In this document: in pieces, positions 25,771 to 33,655 of the stretch
Layout: the number at the start of each line of letters is the position of its first letter
How positions within the stretch are numbered: the stretch's first letter is position 1
From: Miltoncostaea oceani
Lineage (GTDB): Bacteria; Actinomycetota; Thermoleophilia; Miltoncostaeales; Miltoncostaeaceae
Reading direction: 5' to 3'
Length of the DNA stretch: 64,000 bases
Assembly (NCBI RefSeq): GCF_018141545.1
Contig: NZ_CP064356.1
Span: 2,927,001 to 2,991,000, forward strand
Program-made: the position numbers and the translations under genes
The notes under the pieces: model-generated
Database searches by the model: none
Seen by the model: the letters and a program-made list of their open reading frames with translations, nothing else
Told to the model about the DNA's origin: nothing

Positions 25771-26017
25771 TCGACTGCGACAGCAGGACGGCCAGGTCCG
25801 CGTACGACAACCCGTCCGGCGTGACGGGGAGGCCGAGGTCGTGCTCGATGGCGGCCGACAGCGCACGGGCGCGCTCCAGGACCGCCTTGTGCACGGGCTG
25901 TCCGGGCGCCGACTCGGCGATCCGCTTGGCCTCGTTGCGGAGCTGGTTGAGGTCGGCGGCGGGGCTGTTGAAGCTCGGCTTCGCCGGGGGGGTCCACGTG
26001 GGGGTGTCGCTGCTCAT
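25766..26017 (-). CDS. small hypothetical protein, 83 residues
   Basis: Not recognised. An 83-residue soluble protein: Pro/Ser/Thr-rich start (TPTWTPPAKPSFNSP) followed by helical segments (ADLNQLRNEAKRIAES, HKAVLERARALSAAIEH). No Cys and no membrane segment. ATG at 26017 is preceded by a leaderless-type TAACCT box. Standing alone between its own promoter and a shared terminator, it looks like a real gene. Confidence 0.65.
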   Translation of the reverse strand: MSSDTPTWTPPAKPSFNSPAADLNQLRNEAKRIAESAPGQPVHKAVLERARALSAAIEHDLGLPVTPDGLSYADLAVLLSQSK

Positions 26018-26023
26018 CGACCC

Positions 26024-26029
26024 AGGTTA
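26024..26029 (-). promoter_or_regulatory. -10 element, leaderless-type, for the 83-residue gene
   Basis: TAACCT on the minus strand, six bases before ATG 26017. Confidence 0.5.
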
Positions 26030-26060
26030 CCGCACGCCCGGCGGGCGGTGCCGGTGTCGA

Positions 26061-28148
26061 TCAGCCCGCCCGCGCCTGGCGCGCCGCGAGGTCCATCAGC
26101 GCGTCCTGGGAGTTGAGGGGCTCCTCCCCGGGGGCGGGCACGACCCGCGCCCACGTCCCGTCGGACGCGAGCTCCCACGCGAGGGCGGTGTCGGCCATCT
26201 GCAGGTCGAGGACCGTCTGGATCTCGGCGCAGGCGTCGGGATCGTCCACCGGCGCGACCAGCTCGACGCGGTTGTCGAGGTTGCGGGCCATCATGTCGGC
26301 CGACCCGATCCAGTAGGTCGTGGCCCCGCCGACGGTGAAGGCGAACACGCGGGCGTGCTCGAGGAACCGCCCGACGATCGACAGGACCCTCACGTTCTCG
26401 CTCAGCCCCGGGACGCCGGGTCGAAGGCCGGTGATGCCCCGCACGATCAGGTCGACGGGGACCCCCGCCTGCGAGGCGCGGTAGATCGCCGCGATCACCG
26501 GCCCGTCGATGATCGAGTTCATCTTCATCACGACCCGCGAGGGGTGCTCGGCGCTGTGCCCGTCGATCGCGCGCTGGATCTCGCGGATGACGCCGTCGCG
26601 CAGGTGCGCGGGGGCGACCAGGGCGCGCCGGTAGCTCGGGGGCCGGGCGAAGCCGGTGAGGTGGTTGAAGAGGTCGGCGACGTCCTCCACGAGGTCCTCG
26701 CGGCAGGTGAAGAGGCCGAGGTCGGTGTAGAGCCGCGCGGTGGACGGGTTGTAGTTGCCCGTCCCGATGTGGACGTAGCGCCGCACCCGGTCGCCCTCGC
26801 GGCGGACGACGAGGGCGAGCTTCGCGTGGGTCTTCAGGCCCGTCAGCCCGTAGACGACGTGGACGCCGGAGCGCTCCAGCGCCCGCGCCCACTGGATGTT
26901 GCGCTCCTCGTCGAACCGGGCCTGCACCTCGACGAGGCAGACGGTCTGCTTGCCCTGCTCGGCGGCGCGCATCAGCGCCGGCACGATCGGGGAGTCGCCG
27001 CTGGTGCGGTACACGGTCTGCTTGATGGCGAGGACGTTCGGGTCCTCCACCGCCTGCTCGACGAACCGCTCGACGCTGGAGGTGAAGTCGTCGTAGGGGT
27101 GGTGCACGAGGATGTCGCCGGAGCGCATCGCGGCGAACATGTCGATGCGCTCGCCCTCCTCGGGGCGCAGGCGCGGACGGGTGCGCGGCTCCCAGCTCGT
27201 GTCGCGCAACGCGGGCCGGTCGAGGGACGCGAGGGCCCAGAGCGCCGTCAGGTCGAGCATGCCGGGGATGCGGAACGTGTCGCGCGCCCCGACCTCCATC
27301 GCCTCCATCAGCTCGTCGACGAGGGAGTCGGACGCCCCCTCCTCGACCTCGAGGCGCACGACGTGGCCGAAGCGGCGGCGGCGCAGCTGCGCCTCGACCG
27401 CGCCGATCAGGTCGTCGGACTCGTCGGAGATCGAGAAGTCGGCGTCGCGGGTGACCCGGAAGCGGCTCGTCCCGACGACCCGCATGCCGGGGAAGAGGCG
27501 GTCGAGGTGGGCCTCGATGATGTCCTCGAGGGGCACCATCCGCGGCCCGACGGGCAGCAGCCGCGGGAGGCGCGGCGGCACCTTGATCCGCGCGAACCGG
27601 CTCTCGCCGGTGACGGGGTCGCGGACCCGCAGGCCCAGGTTGAGCGAGAGCCCCGAGATGTACGGGAACGGCAGGCCGGGGCCGACGGCGAGGGGCGTCA
27701 GGACGGGGTACACGGCGCGGTCGAACTCGGCGTCGACCTCCCGCCGCTGGGCGGGCGTCAAGTCGCGGTACGACGCGACCTCGATGCCTTGCTCCGCCAG
27801 CTCGGGCCGGAGGTCCTCACGCCAGATGCGGCACTGCTCGTCGGTCATCTCGCGCACGCGGGCGGCGACCCGGTCGAGCACGGCCTCCCGCGGCAGCTGG
27901 TCGGGCGTGGAGGGCAGGCGGCCCGCCTCCATCGCGTCCTGCACGGCCGCGACGCGGACCATGAAGAACTCGTCGAGATTGCTGGAGAAGATCGCGAGGA
28001 ACTTGCACCGCTCGAGCAGGGGCGTGCCCGGCTCCCGGGCGAGCGCCAGCACGCGCTCGTTGAAGTCGAGCCAGGAGAGCTCGCGGTTGATGTAGAACGC
28101 CGGGTCCGAGAGGTCGGGGACCGGTCGCGCCTCGGGTGCCGTCGTCAT
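26061..28148 (-). CDS. ppk: polyphosphate kinase 1
   Basis: 695-residue PPK1, reversible synthesis of polyphosphate from ATP. Order: N domain with FYINRELSWLDFNERVL at about residue 18, head domain, and two phospholipase-D-like C domains. The autophosphorylated His is in GLTGLKTHAKLALVVRR, the second catalytic His/Arg region reads TGNYNPSTARLYTDLGLFT, and the C-terminal block is YWIGSADMMARNLDNRVELV. ATG at 28148 (MTTAPE) chosen since PPK1 homology begins shortly after. Phosphate metabolism genes in the window also include pit and a possible PhoP-like regulator. Confidence 0.95.
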   Translation of the reverse strand: MTTAPEARPVPDLSDPAFYINRELSWLDFNERVLALAREPGTPLLERCKFLAIFSSNLDEFFMVRVAAVQDAMEAGRLPSTPDQLPREAVLDRVAARVREMTDEQCRIWREDLRPELAEQGIEVASYRDLTPAQRREVDAEFDRAVYPVLTPLAVGPGLPFPYISGLSLNLGLRVRDPVTGESRFARIKVPPRLPRLLPVGPRMVPLEDIIEAHLDRLFPGMRVVGTSRFRVTRDADFSISDESDDLIGAVEAQLRRRRFGHVVRLEVEEGASDSLVDELMEAMEVGARDTFRIPGMLDLTALWALASLDRPALRDTSWEPRTRPRLRPEEGERIDMFAAMRSGDILVHHPYDDFTSSVERFVEQAVEDPNVLAIKQTVYRTSGDSPIVPALMRAAEQGKQTVCLVEVQARFDEERNIQWARALERSGVHVVYGLTGLKTHAKLALVVRREGDRVRRYVHIGTGNYNPSTARLYTDLGLFTCREDLVEDVADLFNHLTGFARPPSYRRALVAPAHLRDGVIREIQRAIDGHSAEHPSRVVMKMNSIIDGPVIAAIYRASQAGVPVDLIVRGITGLRPGVPGLSENVRVLSIVGRFLEHARVFAFTVGGATTYWIGSADMMARNLDNRVELVAPVDDPDACAEIQTVLDLQMADTALAWELASDGTWARVVPAPGEEPLNSQDALMDLAARQARAG

Positions 28149-28197
28149 CGTGCGCCCATTGTGGACGTCGCCCCGCCCCGGGCATAGCCCCGGCCCG

Positions 28198-29580
28198 TCA
28201 CTGTCGCGCCCGGCTGACGTCGAGGCGGTACGGGAGCGTGCCGCGGCCCGCGCGCGACTCGCCGCCACGGATGCCGCGGACCTCGAGGGAGTACATGCCC
28301 GTCGTCGGGGCGGCCACGCTGATGCGCTCGTCGGCGCGGGGGCCGAGGGAGGCGGCGACGAGCCACGTGCGCGCGACCGCGGGGCCGCGGCGCCCGCTGG
28401 GCGTGCCGGGACGCCACAGGAGCAGGTCGAGGTCGCCGCCCTGCGGCGCCCCCTGGGGCGCGAGCGTGGCGGTGACGGCCTCCCCGGCGCGGAGGGCGAC
28501 GCGGAAGACGTCGGCGGGGTCGCTCCAGCTGCCGGTGCGGCCGCGGCGGACGGCGGTGTCGGGTCCGGTCACGGTGAGCAGCGGACGCGTGCCGGCGGCG
28601 ATGTCGATGTCGTCGTTCGGCTCCGTGTCGCCGGGGACGGGCGGCCGGGCGGCGAGGGCGGCGGCGAGGTCGAGGGCCCCGGCGCCGGTCGCGCTGTCGA
28701 CCCCCGTGGGCGGCACGTCGCGCGCCGAGTCCTCCAGCACCATCCGGACCTGCTGCGCCGAGAGCCCGGGCCGGCGGGCCATGAGGCGGGCGGCGGCGCC
28801 GGTGACGACGGCGGCCGCCATCGACGTGCCGGTCCGGGTCACGAGCCCCTGGGCGCTGACGCCGGGCAGGCCCCGGGGCGGCGTCGACGCGACGTCCTGC
28901 CCGGGCGCGGCGATCGCCACCTGGTCGCCGCGCTCCGAGATGCCGAGCGCGCGGCCGTCGGCGCCGAGCGCCGCGACGGCCAGCACCTGGCGGTAGGCGC
29001 CCGGGTAGTCGGGGCCGCCGGACCGCCCGCCGGAGTTGCCGACCGCGGCCACGACCAGCGCCCCCTGCCGGGTTGCGTCGTCGATCGCCCGCTGCTCCTG
29101 GGCGGAGAACCCCCGCCCCCCGAAGGAGATGTTGATGACGCGGGCCCCGCGGGCGGCGGCGTACCGCACGCCGCGCACCAGCGCCGAGGTCGTGGTGCGG
29201 CCGTCGGCGTCGGCGATCGTGACGGGGAGGATGCGCGCGTCGGCGACGCCGCTCCCGCCGACGCCGTTGCCGGACGTCGCCGCGATGATCCCCGCGACGT
29301 GCGTGCCGTGCCCCTCGGGGTCGCGGAGGGGGTCGGGCGACCCCGGCACGAAGCTGCGGCCCCCCTGCGTCACGACGACGCCGGCGAGGTCCGGGTCGGT
29401 GCGGTCGACGCCGGTGTCGAGGACGGCCACGAGGGGGCGGCGCCCGCCGGTCGCCGGCGGCGTCCAGTTGATCTGCGCCAGGAAGCCCTGACGCGACGTG
29501 AGGGGGTCGGTGCCCGGGATGGCGGGACCCGGCCGCGAGAAGGCGGGCACCGGAGCGGGCGGGAGGTCGGCCGGGCTCAC
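28198..29580 (-). CDS. subtilisin-like serine protease (S8)
   Basis: 460-residue S8 peptidase. Catalytic triad Asp55 (AVLDTGVDR), His91 (GHGTHVAG) and Ser253 (RTGTSMAA), oxyanion Asn182 (AVGNSGG). After the protease (about 45-300) comes a PPC-like beta domain (about 320-455, GDTEPNDD... typical of bacterial pre-peptidase C-terminal domains), normally an extracellular feature. No signal peptide or propeptide is visible: the start GTG at 29580 overlaps the stop of an upstream membrane-protein gene (GTGA), and no earlier in-frame start exists nearby. Either export is unusual or the coupled membrane protein takes part. Confidence 0.85.
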   Translation of the reverse strand: MSPADLPPAPVPAFSRPGPAIPGTDPLTSRQGFLAQINWTPPATGGRRPLVAVLDTGVDRTDPDLAGVVVTQGGRSFVPGSPDPLRDPEGHGTHVAGIIAATSGNGVGGSGVADARILPVTIADADGRTTTSALVRGVRYAAARGARVINISFGGRGFSAQEQRAIDDATRQGALVVAAVGNSGGRSGGPDYPGAYRQVLAVAALGADGRALGISERGDQVAIAAPGQDVASTPPRGLPGVSAQGLVTRTGTSMAAAVVTGAAARLMARRPGLSAQQVRMVLEDSARDVPPTGVDSATGAGALDLAAALAARPPVPGDTEPNDDIDIAAGTRPLLTVTGPDTAVRRGRTGSWSDPADVFRVALRAGEAVTATLAPQGAPQGGDLDLLLWRPGTPSGRRGPAVARTWLVAASLGPRADERISVAAPTTGMYSLEVRGIRGGESRAGRGTLPYRLDVSRARQ

Positions 29581-29945
29581 ACCCGCCAGCGAGCGGCGAT
29601 GAGCACGAGGCCGACGATAAGGACGATCGCGACGATCAGCCCCGCGACGAGGGACAGCCCGACGACCAGCGGGATGACGACGACGATCGCCTGCGCGATG
29701 GCGACGATCCAGAGCAGGTCGCGCAGCAGGCCGGGGCGCACGCGCGTCGCCCCCATGACGCTCAGGGCCAGCACGACGACCGCGAGGGTCGCGAGCAGCA
29801 CCGCGCTGGGGCGCCAGATCAGGAAGCCGACGACCTCGACCAGGGCGAGGACGCCGGACAGCATGAACCGGCGTCCGCGGATCCTCTGCCGGAGGCGCTC
29901 ACGGGCCGACGAGGGACGGGCCTCGATGATCAGCGGGTCGTTCAC
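29577..29945 (-). CDS. small polytopic membrane protein coupled to the subtilase
   Basis: 122 residues, four hydrophobic helices (about 29-46, 48-66, 74-94, 97-117) after a basic cytoplasmic start (RPSSARERLRQRIRGRR). Not recognised. Its stop overlaps the protease start, and its GTG at 29945 has a leaderless-type TACACT box eight bases upstream, so the pair forms one transcript. It may anchor or export the protease; inference only. Confidence 0.75.
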   Translation of the reverse strand: MNDPLIIEARPSSARERLRQRIRGRRFMLSGVLALVEVVGFLIWRPSAVLLATLAVVVLALSVMGATRVRPGLLRDLLWIVAIAQAIVVVIPLVVGLSLVAGLIVAIVLIVGLVLIAARWRV

Positions 29946-29953
29946 CGGGTCCG

Positions 29954-29959
29954 AGTGTA
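29954..29959 (-). promoter_or_regulatory. -10 element, leaderless-type, for the membrane protein-subtilase pair
   Basis: TACACT on the minus strand, eight bases before GTG 29945. Confidence 0.45.
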
Positions 29960-29964
29960 GCGCC

Positions 29965-29996
29965 GTCCCCCGGCGGCTCCGCCGCCGCCGGGGGAC
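29965..29996 (-). terminator. perfect 13-bp hairpin after the DUF4394 gene
   Basis: GTCCCCCGGCGGC (29965-29977), six-base loop, GCCGCCGGGGGAC (29984-29996), 12 bases after the minus-strand stop. Confidence 0.7.
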
Positions 29997-30008
29997 GTGT
30001 CGGCGGTG

Positions 30009-31127
30009 TTACCTCGTGACGAGCACGCGGACCGTGGTGGCCGTGCGCGCGCCCTTCTCGTCGGTGACCCGCACGCCGATCGTGCGGACGCCCGCGGGCA
30101 GGCCGAGACGGATCGAGGCGCCCGACGCGTCGTCGAACGCGCCGTCGCCGTCGGTGTCCCACGCGACCGCGGAGACGGCCCCGTCGGGGTCCGCCGCCTG
30201 GGCGATGTAGGCGGCCCTCTGGTTCGGCTTCGGCCGGAGGGTGGTCTTCACGATCTGGACGTTCGGCGCCGTGTTCGCCTTCGGGGAGGTCACCTCCTGG
30301 CGGGCGGCGAGGCCCGTGACGGTGAGACGCGGGGTGCCCTTGGTGCGGAGGAGGCTCCCCGTCGCGATCGGGCCGAGCTCGGTGGCCCTGCCGGTGGTGA
30401 TGTCCACCCGGTAGAGGACCGCGCCGGTGCCGCCCATCGGCGTCGTGGTCATGAAGCCGAGGTTGCCGGCGCCGGCGATGTCGAACGACGTCGCGTCGCC
30501 GACGTCCACGCCGAGCGGCTTCGGGTCGGTGAGCGTGCCCGCGTTCGGCGGGTTCTGCACCGAGAGGGTGTTCGCGGCGGAGTCGATCGCGTAGAGCGTC
30601 GTCGTCGCGGGGCGGACCGCCGAGACCGTCGAGTTGGTGTAGGCGCTCGCCACGACCGAGGGGTCGCCGGGGTTCAGCGCGCCGTCGGGGCTCGCGGCGC
30701 CGTGGTTGCCGGTCGCGAAGGCGATCCGGTAGTTCTGCTCGGCGTTGCTCGTGATGCGCAGGGCGTCCGGCACCGGGTTGGTGTCGACGCCGAACGACGT
30801 GCCGTTCAGGCCGGGCGCGAAGCCCGTGCCGATGGCGGTCGCCGCGCCGGTGTCGGGGTTGATCGTGTAGACGACGCTGTTCGAGCCGACGCCGACCAGG
30901 TCGCCCGTCGCGGGTCGCACGTCGATGCCGACGAGCGACACGCCCGCCGGCAGCCCGGTCACGGGCGCGCTGTCGAGGATCACGCCGGGATGACGGGAGT
31001 CGAGGCGGTGCAGGTTCCCGGCCGAGTCGGTGATGTACATGTCGCGGGCCTGTGCGGCGGCGGGGGCCACCAGTGCGAGTGCGGCGCCGAGTGCGAGCGC
31101 GCGGCGACCGAAGGTGCGTCGGGCCAT
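30009..31127 (-). CDS. secreted DUF4394 beta-propeller-like protein
   Basis: 372 residues. Signal peptide (about 1-28, RRALALGAALALVAPAAAQA), then a DUF4394 domain with repeated blades (YITDSAGNLHRLD, LVGIDVRPATGDLVGVG, VYTINPDTGAATAIG), and a C-terminal PKD/Ig-like segment (AVSAVAWDTDGDGAFDD), so a cell-surface or extracellular protein. DUF4394 has no known biochemical role. ATG 31127 has GGAGAGGAA about seven bases upstream. Monocistronic, with a strong terminator. Confidence 0.85.
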   Translation of the reverse strand: MARRTFGRRALALGAALALVAPAAAQARDMYITDSAGNLHRLDSRHPGVILDSAPVTGLPAGVSLVGIDVRPATGDLVGVGSNSVVYTINPDTGAATAIGTGFAPGLNGTSFGVDTNPVPDALRITSNAEQNYRIAFATGNHGAASPDGALNPGDPSVVASAYTNSTVSAVRPATTTLYAIDSAANTLSVQNPPNAGTLTDPKPLGVDVGDATSFDIAGAGNLGFMTTTPMGGTGAVLYRVDITTGRATELGPIATGSLLRTKGTPRLTVTGLAARQEVTSPKANTAPNVQIVKTTLRPKPNQRAAYIAQAADPDGAVSAVAWDTDGDGAFDDASGASIRLGLPAGVRTIGVRVTDEKGARTATTVRVLVTR

Positions 31128-31204
31128 GTCGTTCCTCTCCGTGGACGCGTGTCGCTCCGCGATACGTCCGGTGGGGCCGGACGGTTCACCGGACGGCACC
31201 CCGG

Positions 31205-31235
31205 CCGTTCGCCGGGAACCCTCCGCGGCGAACGG
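31205..31235 (-). terminator. hairpin after ispE
   Basis: CCGTTCGCCG (31205-31214), 11-base loop, CGGCGAACGG (31226-31235), just after the ispE stop on the minus strand. Confidence 0.6.
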
Positions 31236-31243
31236 GCGCGACC

Positions 31244-32086
31244 TCAGTCCGCGACGATCCGGACCCCTCCGGCCGCGGGGGTGACGACCGCCCGGAAACC
31301 GTCGCCGGGGATCGCGGCGGCGATGCGCCGGGCGGCGTCCACGTCGGGGGCGAACCCGGCGACGCACGATCCGCTGCCGCAGAGCAGCACGGGGCCGGCG
31401 CCCGCGGCGGCGAGGGCCCGGACGGTGCGGCCGAGCGCGGGCCGCAGCGCGAACGCCGGCGGCCACAGGTCGTTGCGCACCCACGCCGCGAGCCCCTCGA
31501 AGCTCCCGGGCGCGTCGCCGGGGCCGGCCGGGGGACGCGGCGGGGGGAGCCGGTCGAAGGCGCGGTAGACCTCGGGTGTCGCGAGGCCGGGGTCGCGGCG
31601 CAGGAGGACCGCGGCGAACGGCGGGGTCGTCCCCGCGGTGAGGCGCTCCCCGCGCCCCTCCCCCCACCGGGCGCCGCCGCGCACGAAGAACGGCACGTCC
31701 GAGCCGACGCGCGCGGCGACCCGCTCGAGGGCGTCGACGCCGAGGCGGAGGTCGTGGAGGCGGTCGACCCCGACGAGCGTGGCGGCGGCGTCGCTCGACC
31801 CGCCCCCGAGGCCCGCCCGGCTGGGGATCGCCTTCTCGATGACGACCTCGGCGGGGAGCGACCGGCCGGTCTCCCGCTCCAGGGCGTCGATCGCCGCCCA
31901 CGCGAGGTTGCCGGGCCCGTCGACGCCGGGGCACCGCACCACGCGCCCGGCGGCGTGGGAGACGCGGACGACGTCGGCGGGGCCGTCGAGCGCGACCATC
32001 AGGGTGCGGACCGGGTGGTAGCCGTCGGCGGCGAGGGGGCCGACCAGCAGGCGGAGGTTGAGCTTCGGGGGCGCGAGGAGCGTCAC
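31244..32086 (-). CDS. ispE: 4-diphosphocytidyl-2-C-methyl-D-erythritol kinase
   Basis: 280-residue GHMP kinase of the non-mevalonate isoprenoid pathway. N-terminal PPKLNLRLLVGP with the catalytic Lys, ATP loop IPSRAGLGGGSSDAAAT, C-terminal GSGSCVAGFAP. Full length. GTG start overlaps the rsmA stop by four bases; the rsmA-ispE order is the classic conserved pair. Last gene of the metG-tatD-rsmA-ispE run. Confidence 0.93.
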   Translation of the reverse strand: MTLLAPPKLNLRLLVGPLAADGYHPVRTLMVALDGPADVVRVSHAAGRVVRCPGVDGPGNLAWAAIDALERETGRSLPAEVVIEKAIPSRAGLGGGSSDAAATLVGVDRLHDLRLGVDALERVAARVGSDVPFFVRGGARWGEGRGERLTAGTTPPFAAVLLRRDPGLATPEVYRAFDRLPPPRPPAGPGDAPGSFEGLAAWVRNDLWPPAFALRPALGRTVRALAAAGAGPVLLCGSGSCVAGFAPDVDAARRIAAAIPGDGFRAVVTPAAGGVRIVAD

Positions 32087-32880
32087 CCGCTCCACTGCAG
32101 CTCCTCCGCGAGGCGTGCGAAGTCGGGCGGGGCGACCTGCTCCGGCCGGGCCGCGGGCGGCAGGCCGACGGCGGCGATGGCGCGGGCGGCCTCCGGCTTC
32201 GGGCAGCCCGCCTGCGCGAGGGCGTTGGCGAGGGTCTTGCGCCGCGACGAGAACGCGGCGCGGACGACCCGCCGGACCTCCGGCGACGGCGCCGGCGCGA
32301 CCCGGCGGAACGCGACGAGTGCGGAGTCGACGCGGGGCCGCGGGACGAACACCTCGCGGCCGACCTGGCGGCGGAACGTCGGCGCGAGGCTCAGCCGCAG
32401 CAGCACCGAGGGCCCCCCGTACTGGCGGCCGCCGGGCTCCGCGAGCCACCGGTCGGCGACCTCCCGCTGCACCATCACGCACCAGCGGTCGAGGGACGGC
32501 AGCCGCCACGTGCTCTCCAGCATCAGCGGGGTCGCGATGTCGTAGGGGAGGTTCGCGACGAGGGCCGTCGGCGGCGGGTCGAGGGCCTCCCAGTCGAGCT
32601 TCATCACGTCCCCCCACGCGAGGGACACGTTGCGGAGGCCGGACAGGGCGTCCGCGAGGGCGGGCGCGAGGCGCCGGTCGAGCTCGACGGCGTGCACCCG
32701 GGACGCGGCGCGCGCGAGGGCGACCGTCAGGACGCCGAGGCCGGCGCCGACCTCCAGGACGACGTCGTCCGGGCCGACGGCCGCCTCGCGCACGGCGAGG
32801 TCGACGAGGTTCTCGTCGAGGAGGAAGTGCTGGCCGAGGTCGGTGTCGGGGCGCAGGCCGTGCTCGGCGAGCAGGCGCAT
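32083..32880 (-). CDS. rsmA: 16S rRNA (adenine1518/1519-N6)-dimethyltransferase
   Basis: 265-residue KsgA/RsmA methyltransferase that dimethylates two adenines in helix 45 of 16S rRNA. Motifs: DLGQHFLLDENLVD at the N-terminus, SAM motif I VLEVGAGLGVLT, motif IV NLPYDIATP, motif in C domain FSSRRKTLANAL. ATG at 32880 taken (MRLLAEHGLRPD); upstream frame is arginine/serine-rich and not coding. Lies 25 bases after tatD and overlaps ispE. Confidence 0.93.
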   Translation of the reverse strand: MRLLAEHGLRPDTDLGQHFLLDENLVDLAVREAAVGPDDVVLEVGAGLGVLTVALARAASRVHAVELDRRLAPALADALSGLRNVSLAWGDVMKLDWEALDPPPTALVANLPYDIATPLMLESTWRLPSLDRWCVMVQREVADRWLAEPGGRQYGGPSVLLRLSLAPTFRRQVGREVFVPRPRVDSALVAFRRVAPAPSPEVRRVVRAAFSSRRKTLANALAQAGCPKPEAARAIAAVGLPPAARPEQVAPPDFARLAEELQWSG

Positions 32881-32905
32881 GACGCCCACCCGGCCCGAGC
32901 CGGGC

Positions 32906-33655
32906 TCACCAGCCGAAGACGCGGGCGGCGTTGGCGGAGGTGAGCTCGTCGAGCTCCGCCTCGGTGACGCCGCGCAGGTCCGCGATGAAGCGGAGGGTGT
33001 GCGCGACATTGGCCGGCCGGTTCGGGCGCCCGCGGCGCGGCACCGGCGCCAGGTACGGGCTGTCGGTCTCGACCAGCAGCAGCTCCGCCGGCACGTCCCG
33101 TGCGGCGCGCTGCAGGTCGAGGGACTTCGGGAACGTCACGGGCCCCGCGAAGCTCAGGACGTAGCCCCGCGCGACGACCTCGTCGAGGTGCTCGGGCAGC
33201 GAGAAGCAGTGGAGGACGACGGGGTGGCCGGCGGCCTCCGCGGCGAGCATGTCGAGCGTCTCGCGCGCCGCGTCGCGGGTGTGGATGACGAGCGGCAACC
33301 CGACCTCGCGGGCCAGCGCGATCTGGGCGCTGAACGCGCGGCGCTGGTTGGCGGGACGGGCGTGGTCGCGGTGGTGGTCGAGCCCGCACTCGCCGACCGC
33401 GACCACCTTCGGGTCGGCGCAGAGGTCGCGCATCCAGGCGATGTCGTCGTCGGTGAACCCGTCGGCGTCGTTCGGGTGGACGCCGACGGCCGCGTGGACG
33501 CCGGGGTGCTCCCGCGTCAGCGCCACGGCACGCTCGCTCGACTCCCTGCCGACGCCGATCGCCACGATCCGCTCGACCCCGGCGGCGGCCGCCTCGGCCA
33601 CCAGCTCCGCCGGCGGCACCTCGCAGGAGTCGAGGTGGGCGTGCGAGTCGACTAC
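32906..33655 (-). CDS. tatD: TatD-family metal-dependent hydrolase, no standard start codon seen
   Basis: About 250-residue TIM-barrel DNase/hydrolase. All metal ligands are present: DSHAHLD at the very start, GECGLDHHRDHARPANQRRAF, VIHTRDA, LHCFSLPEH and VETDSPYLAP. The frame begins VVDSHAHLD directly over the metG stop (GTAGTC, with TAG the metG stop). No ATG, GTG or TTG occurs in frame upstream for a long way, and the first one downstream (GTG in ELVAEA) would remove the HxH motif. GTA or GTC initiation, or an error changing GTG to GTA, must be assumed; GGAGGAGG lies just upstream as a good Shine-Dalgarno. The coordinates use the GTA. Confidence 0.85.
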   Translation of the reverse strand, partial: VVDSHAHLDSCEVPPAELVAEAAAAGVERIVAIGVGRESSERAVALTREHPGVHAAVGVHPNDADGFTDDDIAWMRDLCADPKVVAVGECGLDHHRDHARPANQRRAFSAQIALAREVGLPLVIHTRDAARETLDMLAAEAAGHPVVLHCFSLPEHLDEVVARGYVLSFAGPVTFPKSLDLQRAARDVPAELLLVETDSPYLAPVPRRGRPNRPANVAHTLRFIADLRGVTEAELDELTSANAARVFGW

